Below are positions 1-7,895 of a DNA stretch of 10,550 nt, one piece after another. Each line of letters begins with the position of its first letter. Position 1 is the stretch's first letter. This stretch comes from Candidatus Hydrogenedentota bacterium. GTDB taxonomy: Bacteria; Hydrogenedentota; Hydrogenedentia; Hydrogenedentales; CAITNO01. Both the position numbers and the translations under genes were made by a program. The stretch is taken from NCBI GenBank assembly GCA_023145975.1, contig JAGLCZ010000058.1, forward strand, positions 1-10,550, written 5' to 3'. The notes beneath the pieces were generated by a model. The model saw only the letters and a list, made by a program, of their open reading frames with translations, searched no databases and had not been told where the DNA came from.

Positions 1-15
1 TTTGGAGTACTACCT

Positions 16-1782
16 ATGAAATTATCCCGGCTTGCAGGGAATCGAGGCTATTGGCTTGCTATCGTTACGGCGGTTGTTATTGCATTGCCCACACTTGGTT
101 TTGGCTTTTTTGTGGACGATTATTTATTTATTGCCACACTGGAGGGATCACCCATTGTGGGTTCTCCTTTTGATTTATATTCTTTCGGCACTGGAAATCC
201 AGAAGAAATTGAACCCTTAATTCAGAATGGACCCTACCCGTGGTTTGGAGACCCCTATTTCAAAGTACATTTTTTTCGTCCGCTGACTTGTGCGTTGATG
301 GCAATGGATTATAATCTTTTTGGACATTTTTCTCCCGCCTATAATGCCCACTCCATTCTCTGGTATATGCTGCTGTGTTTCGGAGCAATGCTTATTTTCC
401 GCAGGACCCTGCCGCCGGCTGTTGGTGTGCTTGCCCTGTTCCTGTTTGTGGCTGATGAGTCTCATGTGCTGCCGGTGGCATGGTGGGCTAACCGACATTC
501 TATCATTGCAGTGGGAATGGGCTTTTTAGGGGTGGCGGCCCACTTGCGGTGGCGTGAAGAAAACTGGCGACCCGGTCTCCCCTTGTCGCTGGTATCCTAT
601 GTGCTGGCATTGCTGGCTGCCGAAACAGGTCTGTGTGTACTGGCGTATGTACTGGCGTATGAAATTTTCGGCAGGCGAGAGGAATGGCGACGGCGTTTTT
701 TTGCCGTGCTCCCGGTTTCTTTGGTTGCCATAGGGTACCTGCTGCTGTATCGGGCAGGCGGATTTGGCGCACAATTTTCCGATGTCTACATCGATCCGGT
801 TGGTGATCCAATTGTTTTTTTATTGGCTGCCCCTGCGCGTTTTGTTATGCTTGCCAGTGCACAGTTTTTTATGATCCCTGTTGAGGCATCGCTGCTTCAT
901 GCTGAATTTGAAATACTCTTCACCGTTCTTGGAAGCCTTTGTCTTGCACTGGTCGTAGGGATCCTGTATGTTTTGTGGCCGCGCTTCGAAGAAAAGGAAA
1001 AGAATGCGTTGCGCTGGCTGATACCCGGTGCTGCTATGGCGGCAGCACCGTCGTTAGCGGCGATTGTCAGTTCACGGGTATTGCTGGCATCTTCCCTGGG
1101 GGGCGCAGCAATCATTGCAACTCTTATTATTTGCTTGTGGCGAGAGCTGCATAGGTCGGTATCACGACCGATCCGATTTCTGAACAAACCCGTAATGCTG
1201 CTTATTATGGGAACGATCCTCATCGGGCATCTGGGCATTGCGACCCTGTCCTGGCCCGGGCAGGTAATCGCGTTACGCAGCGTAATGAACCATCTGGATG
1301 GACTCATCCGCAACAGCGAACTCGATGAAACTCAGATGGCGGAAACACAGGTAGTAGTCTTTAATCCTCCCGAACCCTATACAGGTTTATATCCGCTTAT
1401 GCTGCGCAGTTTTGACGGGCTTGCGGCTCCCCGTTCCTGGTGGACCCTTTCCTTTGCACCCTACGACCACAAACTTACACGTACCGGTCTACAGGAAATG
1501 GAGTTGGAAGTTGTAGGAGGGGAAATGATTACAAGTATTGCAGAGCGGCTGCTTCGCAGTTCGAAACGACCTTTAGCTGTGGGGTACGAAAGTAAACTGA
1601 ACGGATTGCGGATTCGGGTACTGGAAGTAGGTGATACAGGTCCGACCCGGATAGGTCTTCTGTTCGAGAAAAACCCTGAAAGTGATTGCTACCAAATGCT
1701 TGCCTTCTATGACGGTGCGTACCGCCGCCTAAAGCTCCCCGGGGTGGGGGAGAGTATCGAATTGCCCTGGGGATTTCGCTAG
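16..1782 (+). CDS. Polytopic membrane protein, GT-C glycosyltransferase-like
   Basis: A 588-residue integral membrane protein. Hydrophobic segments appear near residues 12-32, 112-128, 134-147, 163-176, 187-216, 229-246, 266-284, 299-320, 333-352, 357-375 and 393-411, followed by a soluble tail of about 175 residues. Just after the first segment lies an acidic pair, Asp34-Asp35, in the context VDDYLF, and FRPL follows at 87-90. An Asp-containing first external loop followed by many membrane spans is typical of GT-C enzymes, which move sugars from lipid-phosphate donors on the outer face of the membrane. This is an inference from layout, since no family signature is conclusive; an uncharacterised membrane protein is the alternative. 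The ATG start has GGAG eight bases upstream (positions 4-7). The promoter and any upstream partners lie outside the window. The gene ends three bases from the stop of the opposing CAP lipoprotein gene. Confidence 0.75.
   Translation: MKLSRLAGNRGYWLAIVTAVVIALPTLGFGFFVDDYLFIATLEGSPIVGSPFDLYSFGTGNPEEIEPLIQNGPYPWFGDPYFKVHFFRPLTCALMAMDYNLFGHFSPAYNAHSILWYMLLCFGAMLIFRRTLPPAVGVLALFLFVADESHVLPVAWWANRHSIIAVGMGFLGVAAHLRWREENWRPGLPLSLVSYVLALLAAETGLCVLAYVLAYEIFGRREEWRRRFFAVLPVSLVAIGYLLLYRAGGFGAQFSDVYIDPVGDPIVFLLAAPARFVMLASAQFFMIPVEASLLHAEFEILFTVLGSLCLALVVGILYVLWPRFEEKEKNALRWLIPGAAMAAAPSLAAIVSSRVLLASSLGGAAIIATLIICLWRELHRSVSRPIRFLNKPVMLLIMGTILIGHLGIATLSWPGQVIALRSVMNHLDGLIRNSELDETQMAETQVVVFNPPEPYTGLYPLMLRSFDGLAAPRSWWTLSFAPYDHKLTRTGLQEMELEVVGGEMITSIAERLLRSSKRPLAVGYESKLNGLRIRVLEVGDTGPTRIGLLFEKNPESDCYQMLAFYDGAYRRLKLPGVGESIELPWGFR
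1735..1752. other. GC-rich hairpin at convergent gene ends
   Basis: CTCCCC (1735-1740) and GGGGAG (1747-1752) can pair as a six-base stem around the loop GGGGTG. It lies inside the last codons of the membrane protein gene and about 35 bases past the CAP gene stop on the minus strand, where it is followed by CTTT rather than a true T run. It may help end leftward transcription, but it could equally be a chance product of coding sequence. Confidence 0.2.
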
Positions 1783-1785
1783 GGT

Positions 1786-2280
1786 TTATTTACCAATGAA
1801 AATTTGTGTGAAAAAGTAGGTGCCTTTTTCGCTAAGCCCTACCCCAATCCCGGTATGGGTAAAATCTTCTGTCAACAGGTTATCATGATGTTCAGGGCTG
1901 TTGATCCATGACGAGACCGCTGCTTCTGCCGGATCAAGCGCATTATTGTTATAGGCAAGGTTTTCCCCTGCTTTTTTCCAGGAAGTATCCAGGTTTTCCA
2001 GTCTTTCAGAAAACGATAAACCCTCCATATTGGTATGGCTGAAATAATTGTTTTCCGCCATATCCTGACTGTGAAGTCGTGCTGCGGTACGTATATCGGA
2101 TTGAACTTTTAATTGGGAAAGCTGGTACAGTTTCCGTTCTGCATTAACCAGATCAACGGCACGAGCCTCCATATCATCAAAGGTAACGGTTCCGGGCTCT
2201 GACGGGGTACCGTCAGGGCATCCAGTAAGAAACAGTAAAACCAAAACCGTGGGAAATAACAAATATAATCGATGATCCAT
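1786..2280 (-). CDS. CAP-domain (SCP/YkwD-like) lipoprotein
   Basis: A 164-residue secreted protein. The N-terminus is a lipoprotein signal: a short basic start, a hydrophobic core, and the lipobox LTGC with the lipidated cysteine at residue 21. A CAP domain of the bacterial YkwD type fills residues 38-164. Visible hallmarks are YFSH (His82), GENLAYN (Glu106), WINSPEHHDN (125-134) and HTGIGVG (142-148), matching the conserved His/Glu cluster of this fold. Bacterial CAP proteins are widespread and their biochemical activity is mostly undefined; the lipobox puts this one at a membrane facing the outside. I chose the ATG at 2280 because it directly begins the signal peptide; the frame opens 19 codons earlier, but that extension (overlapping the neighbour) would spoil the signal. 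Only a weak AGAGA precedes the start. It follows the HD-GYP gene by 49 bases in the same direction, so co-transcription is likely. Confidence 0.85.
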   Translation of the reverse strand: MDHRLYLLFPTVLVLLFLTGCPDGTPSEPGTVTFDDMEARAVDLVNAERKLYQLSQLKVQSDIRTAARLHSQDMAENNYFSHTNMEGLSFSERLENLDTSWKKAGENLAYNNNALDPAEAAVSSWINSPEHHDNLLTEDFTHTGIGVGLSEKGTYFFTQIFIGK

Positions 2281-2329
2281 TTTATCTCTGTACTTTTCTG
2301 AAAGTGGAATTAAAAAATATAACAAACAA

Positions 2330-3493
2330 CTATCCATTTACCGAATCGGTTTCAAGACAGTCTACGGCGTTAGATAACTGCTGTAACAGGGATATTTCGC
2401 CTGCATTCTGGAAGGTATCGCGTATTTTCATGAAGTCTTCTTCACAGCACAAAAAGGCATCAATCACATCCGGATCAAACTGTTTTCCCGCGCCTGCCAG
2501 GATAATTTCCCGTGCCCGTTCATGGCTGAATGCTTCTTTGTAAGGGCGTTTGGAAGTAAGGGCATCATAAACGTCTGCCAAGGTGACAATACGTGCTGCA
2601 AGCGGTATATCTACGCCTTTGAGACCATTGGGATACCCTTTCCCATCCCATCGTTCATGATGGTAATAGGCAATATCACGACCCATGGCAAGAAAAGAAT
2701 TCTGACCTGCTTCGTAATCTGCATCGCGCAGCGCGTCCCCGCCGATAAGCGAATGGGTCTTCATAATGGCAAATTCGGCATCACTTAACGGTCCGGGCTT
2801 AAGAAGTATCCTGTCAGGTGTGCCCACCTTACCCACATCGTGCAATGGGCTGGATAAATAAATCTCTTCCACAAAGTGCTCTGTCATCACATCGGTATGC
2901 CGTCCCAATTCCACCATCTTCTCAGCGACAATACGCACATAGCAACGGATTCGTTCGAGGTGATCGCCTGTTTCTGCATCCCGGGATTCTGCGAGTCGGG
3001 CAAGACTAAACAATGCCACTTCGCGGGTGAGTTCCACCTGACGGGTACGCTCGCGTACGCGCATCTCAAGCTCACGACGGTGCTGCAGGATTTCATCTTG
3101 AAGGCGTTTAGTCTTAAAGGAAGCACGTATTCGTGCTTCAAGTAATACACGGTCAAAAGGTTTAATCAGAAAATCATCTGCACCGGCTTTGATCGCTTTT
3201 ACATTGGCTTCGGGGTCCGAAAGCCCTGTAACAATGATGATGGGAATATGACGGGTATCAGGATTTTCCTTCAGACGTTCCGTCACCTCAAATCCACTCA
3301 TTCCGGGCATCATCAAATCAAGCAAAATAATGTCCGGGGGCTGCGCCTCAATTTTTTTTAGTGCTTCTTCCCCGCTTTGCGCAGTGACCACCTCAAATCC
3401 AAGCGGTTTGATAAATCCCTTTAGTATCAGGGTATTCTCAACGAGATCGTCAACAACTAAGACCAATCCCATACCACCGGTATTGCTTTCCAT
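2330..3493 (-). CDS. HD-GYP response regulator (likely c-di-GMP phosphodiesterase)
   Basis: A 387-residue two-domain protein. Residues 10-125 form a receiver domain: acidic pair Asp15-Asp16, phosphoacceptor Asp59 in LLDLMMPG, Thr89 and Lys111 in LIKPF. A charged helical linker (about 125-165) leads to an HD-GYP domain (about 165-375) with HDVGK (metal-binding His218-Asp219), HHERWDGKGYP (278-288, carrying the GYP motif) and LADVYDALTSKRPY. HD-GYP proteins typically hydrolyse cyclic di-GMP, with activity set by phosphorylation of the receiver; here the key residues are all present, so an active cytoplasmic enzyme is expected. No sensor kinase is adjacent, so it is an orphan regulator. The frame can open at a GTG at 3508, but the ATG at 3493 has GGAG nine bases upstream and is preferred. 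A strong promoter lies about 80 bases upstream. Which process it controls cannot be read from the sequence. Confidence 0.93.
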   Translation of the reverse strand: MESNTGGMGLVLVVDDLVENTLILKGFIKPLGFEVVTAQSGEEALKKIEAQPPDIILLDLMMPGMSGFEVTERLKENPDTRHIPIIIVTGLSDPEANVKAIKAGADDFLIKPFDRVLLEARIRASFKTKRLQDEILQHRRELEMRVRERTRQVELTREVALFSLARLAESRDAETGDHLERIRCYVRIVAEKMVELGRHTDVMTEHFVEEIYLSSPLHDVGKVGTPDRILLKPGPLSDAEFAIMKTHSLIGGDALRDADYEAGQNSFLAMGRDIAYYHHERWDGKGYPNGLKGVDIPLAARIVTLADVYDALTSKRPYKEAFSHERAREIILAGAGKQFDPDVIDAFLCCEEDFMKIRDTFQNAGEISLLQQLSNAVDCLETDSVNG

Positions 3494-3575
3494 GGCAGCC
3501 GTCTCCACTCTTGTATCTATAGATGCACCTTGACGTAAAGAGCCAGAAAATTAAACCCTACTATACATCATATAA

Positions 3576-3604
3576 ATTATAGCATATAACTAAAGAATTT
3601 GCAA
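3576..3604 (-). promoter_or_regulatory. Sigma70-like promoter of the HD-GYP gene
   Basis: On the minus strand, TTGCAA (3599-3604) and a perfect TATAAT (3576-3581) are separated by exactly 17 bases. TGC directly before the -10 gives an extended -10. Transcription would begin near 3569, leaving a leader of about 75 bases before the ATG at 3493. This is the best promoter in the window and probably drives the HD-GYP and CAP genes together. Confidence 0.7.
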
Positions 3605-3709
3605 TGAGTAAGAAAACTTGTTATACCGAAAATCCTATAATCCTGCAATGCAAAGCAGTTTGAGCAGTATAAGTGTGTGGAATACATGTATTATGCCGTC
3701 ATTCCTCCT

Positions 3710-3737
3710 AAAATATCTGACGAAATCAGTATATTTT
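3710..3737 (-). terminator. Possible weak terminator downstream of guaA
   Basis: Arms at 3710-3720 and 3726-3737 pair over eleven bases with one bulged base around a five-base loop. On the minus strand it reads AAAATATACTGA, loop, TCAGATATTTT, beginning about 70 bases after the guaA stop. The T-rich 3' arm is terminator-like, but the stem is mostly A-T pairs and there is no separate T run, so it may be a weak terminator or an mRNA-end structure. Confidence 0.35.
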
Positions 3738-3808
3738 GAGATCGGGCAAAGGCCTTAGTCTGACCTGTCGTACGTATAGCAATCACTTGAATCCGGACAG
3801 CTGAACTG

Positions 3809-5356
3809 CTATTCCCACTCGATGGTTCCAGGAGGTTTTGAGGTAACGTCGTATAGAACACGGTTGATATGTTCCACCTCGTTACAGATACGGTTCGAAA
3901 CCTGCTGCAATACCTCTGGCGGGAAACGATACCAATCTGCCGTCATCGCATCGGTGGAGGTAACGGCACGCAGGCTGCATACTTCCTCGTAGGAACGTTC
4001 ATCGCCCTGCACGCCGACACTTTTTACTGGCAGCAGGCACACCAATGCCTGCCATATCTCGTCGTAAAGACCCGCCTTTTGAATTTCTTCTATGAAGATG
4101 GCATCTGCATCGCGTAAGGTATCTAATCGTTCACGAACAATCTCACCGATACACCGCACACCAAGTCCCGGTCCCGGGAAAGGATGCCGCGCAACAATTT
4201 CTTCGGGTAATCCCAGTTCACGACCTAATTCGCGCACCTCATCCTTAAACAGTTCGCGTAAAGGTTCAAGCAGTTCCATATTCATTTTTTCAGGAAGTCC
4301 ACCCACGTTGTGATGGCTCTTGATGACAGCAGAAGGTCCGCCTGTGGCCGATCTGCTTTCAATGATATCCGGATAGAGTGTTCCCTGTGCAAGAAAGTCC
4401 ATGTGCCCAAGTCGCGTTGCTTCTTCCTCAAATACATCGATGAAAACGGCACCTATAATTTTGCGTTTCTGTTCAGGTTCGGAAACGCCTGCCAGCGCAT
4501 CCAGAAAACGCTTTTCCGCATCCACATAAATGAGATTGATATGAAAGTTATCCTGAAAAACACGGCGAACCAAATCAGACTCACCTTTGCGTAACAGGCC
4601 GTTATTCACAAAAACACAGGTGAGCTGTTCACCGACAGCACGGTGGATCAAGGCTGTTGCCACACTCGAATCCACCCCCCCGCTCAAGCCGCACAGCACC
4701 TTGCGTTTCCCTACCTGCTCACGGATTTCCTTTATGGCTATTTCACTGAAGGAATCCATTTTCCAGGAACCGTCACAACCACAGATAGTATAAATGAAAC
4801 TTTCGAAAATCTTCATGCCTTCCGGCGTATGCACTACTTCCGGATGAAACTGTACACCGTAGAAATTACGTTCAATATCAGCAATGGCGGCATAAGGCGA
4901 GTTTTCTGTTTTTCCTGTCGACTCAAATCCCGGCGGTAAGGTCTCGATGCGGTCTCCATGACTCATCCACACTTGTGTAGGTGATTCCATCATAGAGAGC
5001 AGTTTTGCATTTTTATCATGTTCGAGGTGAGCAATGCCGTATTCACGCACATCTGCACGCGCCACATCCCCTCCCAGCATATATGCAAACAGCTGTGTGC
5101 CGTAGCATATCCCCAGAATGGGTACTCCCAGCGTGAAAATTTCCGGATCCGGCTTGGGAGAATTTTCCTGATGCACACTTGCCGGTCCGCCGCTCATGAT
5201 GATTCCTGCCGGTTTCATTTCACGAAGTTTGTCTGCAGACAGGTTATAGGGTGCAATGACACTATATACATTCAGTTCGCGTACACGTCGTGCAATCAGC
5301 TTACTGTATTGTGCACCGAAATCGAGTACGACTATGGGGTTGCGAATACCCTGCAT
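3809..5356 (-). CDS. guaA: GMP synthase (glutamine-hydrolysing)
   Basis: A 515-residue, full-length GMP synthase that converts XMP, ATP and glutamine to GMP, the last step of guanine nucleotide synthesis, in the cytoplasm. The N-terminal class I glutamine amidotransferase domain (about 7-195) carries the triad Cys84 in GICYGTQ, His171 and Glu173 in QFHPE. The ATP pyrophosphatase domain follows with its P-loop SGGVDSS at 225-231, and the C-terminal dimerisation domain ends in the family-typical PPGTIEWE. The residue after CYG is Thr, where Met is usual in this enzyme. The ATG start begins directly before the conserved IVVLDFGAQYS strand and has GAGGAG about nine bases upstream. It lies 20 bases after the guaB stop in the same direction, so the two form an operon. 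Family assignment is certain. Confidence 0.98.
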   Translation of the reverse strand: MQGIRNPIVVLDFGAQYSKLIARRVRELNVYSVIAPYNLSADKLREMKPAGIIMSGGPASVHQENSPKPDPEIFTLGVPILGICYGTQLFAYMLGGDVARADVREYGIAHLEHDKNAKLLSMMESPTQVWMSHGDRIETLPPGFESTGKTENSPYAAIADIERNFYGVQFHPEVVHTPEGMKIFESFIYTICGCDGSWKMDSFSEIAIKEIREQVGKRKVLCGLSGGVDSSVATALIHRAVGEQLTCVFVNNGLLRKGESDLVRRVFQDNFHINLIYVDAEKRFLDALAGVSEPEQKRKIIGAVFIDVFEEEATRLGHMDFLAQGTLYPDIIESRSATGGPSAVIKSHHNVGGLPEKMNMELLEPLRELFKDEVRELGRELGLPEEIVARHPFPGPGLGVRCIGEIVRERLDTLRDADAIFIEEIQKAGLYDEIWQALVCLLPVKSVGVQGDERSYEEVCSLRAVTSTDAMTADWYRFPPEVLQQVSNRICNEVEHINRVLYDVTSKPPGTIEWE

Positions 5357-5376
5357 GGCATCTTTCTCCTCAACGC

Positions 5377-6849
5377 TTATCCTGGAATTTGGTAGTTGGG
5401 TGCATCTTCCGTAATGGTAACATCATGGGGATGGCTTTCGCGTAGTCCAGCGGCAGTCATACGTATAAACTGCGTTTGTTCCTGCATCGCTTCAATATCA
5501 GGACAACCGCAATAGCCCATGGCGGCGCGTAGTCCCCCCATTAACTGAAATACATATTTCGAAAGGTTGCCGCGATAAGGAACACGTGCTTCAATTCCTT
5601 CGGGAACCAGTTTTGCTGCTTCGGATTCAAACTGCATATACCGCGTGCGGCTTCCCTGCTGCATGGCTTTTATAGAACCCATACCCCGCACCAGTTTGTA
5701 GGTACGTCCTTCATACAATACTTTTTTGCCCGGGCTTTCTTCGGTACCTGCGAACAGGCTTCCTATCATAACTGCCGAAGCACCCGCCGCCACCGCCTTG
5801 GCAATATCGCCTGAGTATTTAATACCGCCATCGGCAATAACCGGTATGTCTGCTTCACTGCATACGGAAGCCACATTCATAATAGCGGTCAGTTGCGGAA
5901 CACCTACCCCTGCAATAACACGGGTAGTACATATTGCGCCGGGACCGACCCCCACTTTAACGGCGTCCACCCCTGCTTCAATAAGTGCCGCGGCACCTGC
6001 AGCAGTAACCACGTTACCTGCAATAACCTGTGCTTCGGGAAAGGCCTGTTTTACCTGGCGCACCGTTTCGATTACCAACTCGCTGTGTCCATGGGCAGAA
6101 TCCAATACCAACACGTCTGCCCCTGCTGCCAGCAATGCATCTGCACGTTCCAGTTCACTGCGTCCGGCACCCAGCGCAGCACCTACACGCAGGCGCCCCA
6201 TTTCGTCTGTACTTCGGGCAGGAAAATCACGCGCCTTCATAATATCTTTAATTGTCAACAAGCCCACCAGCTTGTCACGCTCATCAACTATGGGAAGTTT
6301 CTCAATGCGGTGTTTATGTAAAAGCCGCTTTGCTTCTTCCATTCCCGTACCGGGCGCAACAGTGATAAGCCGTTCTCGGGGTGTCATGATGGTGGATACA
6401 GGCACATCAAGGTCTTCCTCAAAGCGCAAATCCCGATTGGTCAAAATGCCGAGAAGATTATTTGTATCGTTAGTAATAGGCACGCCGGAAATATGGTATC
6501 GCGCCATGAGCGTTTCGGCATCCCGTAATTTCTGGTCGGGCGTGAGGGTAAAAGGATGGGTGATGATACCCGCCTGAGAACGTTTTACCCGGTCTACTTC
6601 CTCCGCCTGTTCTTCCACAGTCAGATTTTTGTGGATGACACCGATGCCGCCTTCCTGCGCAATAGCAATGGCCAGACGCGACTCGGTTACCGTATCCATG
6701 GCCGCACTCATGAGCGGTATATTTACGGTCAGCGTTCGGGTAAGTCGTGTGGCTAGAGTCACATCGCGCGGTGCCCATTCTGATCGGGCCGGCACCAGCA
6801 GTACGTCATCAAAAGAAAGCCCTTCTTGAATATCTGTTTCTTTTTTCAT
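5377..6849 (-). CDS. guaB: Inosine-5'-monophosphate dehydrogenase
   Basis: A 490-residue IMP dehydrogenase of normal length, oxidising IMP to XMP with NAD+, the rate-setting step towards GMP. The catalytic barrel begins with LSFDDVLLVP (11-20). It is interrupted by two CBS domains (about 97-150 and 157-213), which in this family bind adenine or guanine nucleotides and tune activity. The barrel resumes with LDSAHGHS (249-256) and the catalytic loop GPGAICTTR (302-310), with catalytic Cys307. The loop residue Ala305 is usually Ser, contributing to IMP phosphate binding. The mobile flap (RGMGS, then SRTRY, then VPEGIEARVPY) and the C-terminal ESHPHDV follow. The ATG at 6849 has GAGGTGG a few bases upstream. 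It is first in the guaBA operon, and a TATAAT sits about 62 bases before the start. Confidence 0.98.
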   Translation of the reverse strand: MKKETDIQEGLSFDDVLLVPARSEWAPRDVTLATRLTRTLTVNIPLMSAAMDTVTESRLAIAIAQEGGIGVIHKNLTVEEQAEEVDRVKRSQAGIITHPFTLTPDQKLRDAETLMARYHISGVPITNDTNNLLGILTNRDLRFEEDLDVPVSTIMTPRERLITVAPGTGMEEAKRLLHKHRIEKLPIVDERDKLVGLLTIKDIMKARDFPARSTDEMGRLRVGAALGAGRSELERADALLAAGADVLVLDSAHGHSELVIETVRQVKQAFPEAQVIAGNVVTAAGAAALIEAGVDAVKVGVGPGAICTTRVIAGVGVPQLTAIMNVASVCSEADIPVIADGGIKYSGDIAKAVAAGASAVMIGSLFAGTEESPGKKVLYEGRTYKLVRGMGSIKAMQQGSRTRYMQFESEAAKLVPEGIEARVPYRGNLSKYVFQLMGGLRAAMGYCGCPDIEAMQEQTQFIRMTAAGLRESHPHDVTITEDAPNYQIPG

Positions 6850-6910
6850 TCCACCTCGAATGGAGTTGTGATTAGAACGATCCTATTCCGATGCCTATAA
6901 GGAAGTAAGT

Positions 6911-6916
6911 ATTATA
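6911..6916 (-). promoter_or_regulatory. Possible -10 element for guaBA
   Basis: A perfect TATAAT on the minus strand, in the gap between the HAD gene stop and guaB, would start transcription near 6904 with a leader of about 55 bases. No good -35 is found 16-18 bases upstream (the 17-spaced hexamer is AGCAGC), so it may need an activator, or guaB may also be read through from the HAD gene. Confidence 0.4.
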
Positions 6917-6939
6917 GAATAAAAGCAGGCTGCGCTGCT
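6917..6939 (-). terminator. Possible short terminator after the HAD gene
   Basis: On the minus strand, AGCAG and CTGCT can pair over five bases around a six-base loop (6924-6939), followed by TTTTATTC. The stem is short, so termination would be weak. It lies directly upstream of the guaB -10, consistent with a boundary between the HAD and gua transcripts. Confidence 0.3.
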
Positions 6940-6957
6940 ACTGTTTCGTATGTATGC

Positions 6958-7791
6958 CTATTCCGGAAATAGATACTGTACCAGCGTATCGGCTTCAAGG
7001 AAGTCGGGGATAAGAATATCTGCACCGGCACGCAGTAATCGCTGTCGCTTCGATGCATCCCAGCCCTGTCCCTGTACTTCGTCTGATGCAATGCCCAACG
7101 CAATACCACCCGCTTCTTTGACATTACGCAATTCCACAGGTCCGTCACCAATGGCAAGTACCTGCGGACCTTCAAGATGATGTTCTGCGATAATTTCGCG
7201 GATGATCTTTTCCTTGGAATATCCTTCTGCACAGGGTAATGCACCCCAGATTTCTTCGAAATAGGAGGCGACACCAAGTTGTGCGGCTTCATTACGCACG
7301 TCGTCGCGGTCGGTGCCGCTAAATACATACATGGCGACATCCTGCTTTGCAATGACTTCCAGGAAACGAAGTGCACCGTGTACAGTGAAGTCCTCAATTG
7401 TTTTTTCGCCGGACTTAAGTTGTGCCAAACGCGCACGCACCGGTTCCATCAAACGGTCATTGTATACTTTTTTATATTCAACCGGACTCAGCACCTGATC
7501 TTCAGGAACCAGTCCGTGGTCACGTACCATTTCCTGCAGCCGCTGCATCTGAAAGATGGTTTGTATACCTGTAGTCTCATCAATCATCACATCAACTTCA
7601 TCTTTAATGGCTTGGGTTACTTCGGTATCGCCACAAATCATTTCTGTGCAAACCGGCTCCATAATACGCTGCCAGCCTTCACGCATCAGACTGATTGTGC
7701 CATCAAAATCAAAGAGAACATGCTTGATTTTGCCACGTTCCATCTCATTGACAATCTCGATCTGTGTACCCGGCAAATAGGTCGGTTCCAT
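6958..7791 (-). CDS. HAD-superfamily phosphatase-like protein
   Basis: A 277-residue haloacid dehalogenase-family hydrolase. Motif I is FDFDGT with nucleophile Asp28 and acid/base Asp30. Motif II is Ser158 in VFSGTD, motif III is probably Lys193 or Lys195 in YSKEKI, and motif IV is GDGPVE with Asp216 and Glu220. The roughly 100 mostly helical residues between motifs I and II are a C1-type cap, as in phosphoglycolate phosphatase-like enzymes. It most likely removes phosphate from a small cytoplasmic molecule; the substrate cannot be told from sequence. No signal peptide is seen; about 20 polar residues precede the core. The ATG has GGAG eight bases upstream. It ends 108 bases before guaB and is read in the same direction, so a nucleotide substrate is conceivable but unproven. 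A weak promoter may lie in the 104-base gap upstream, which shows no other feature. Confidence 0.88.
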   Translation of the reverse strand: MEPTYLPGTQIEIVNEMERGKIKHVLFDFDGTISLMREGWQRIMEPVCTEMICGDTEVTQAIKDEVDVMIDETTGIQTIFQMQRLQEMVRDHGLVPEDQVLSPVEYKKVYNDRLMEPVRARLAQLKSGEKTIEDFTVHGALRFLEVIAKQDVAMYVFSGTDRDDVRNEAAQLGVASYFEEIWGALPCAEGYSKEKIIREIIAEHHLEGPQVLAIGDGPVELRNVKEAGGIALGIASDEVQGQGWDASKRQRLLRAGADILIPDFLEADTLVQYLFPE

Positions 7792-7895
7792 GTATACTTC
7801 TCCTGCGAGTTGTTGGTGATATTCTTTGTGGGGTTGTTTGGAAAGAAGGGGGGTATTATTACATGTTACAGGGGGCGAACAAAAACGGATTCCAG

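Larger units (their letters stand above)
3509..3808. other. Intergenic gap between guaA and the HD-GYP gene
   Basis: About 300 bases without a convincing gene. It holds the HD-GYP promoter near its left end, a perfect 12-base palindrome AATACATGTATT at 3681-3692, and an AT-rich hairpin at 3710-3737. Reading leftward, the hairpin is followed at once by AGGAGG (3704-3709), but the ATG after it opens only a three-codon frame. I see no tRNA, riboswitch or repeat element. Confidence 0.6.

Noticed and set aside
630..662. Short tandem repeat (GTACTGGCGTATGTACTGGCGTATG)
   Set aside because: A local duplication of 12 bases (four codons) within a membrane span, in frame; it fits coding sequence for repeated hydrophobic residues.
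3577..3687. Leftward 36-codon frame with three cysteines in the guaA/HD-GYP gap
   Set aside because: The nearest AGGAGG is too far from its ATG, and the frame runs into the HD-GYP promoter, so it is probably random.
5726..6577. Long rightward open frame opposite guaB
   Set aside because: It is the antisense shadow of guaB: its composition follows the reversed codons of the CBS and barrel regions, and it has no domain of its own.
6850..6910. Possible purine riboswitch in the guaB leader
   Set aside because: The predicted leader is only about 55 bases and shows no paired three-stem layout or known conserved core.
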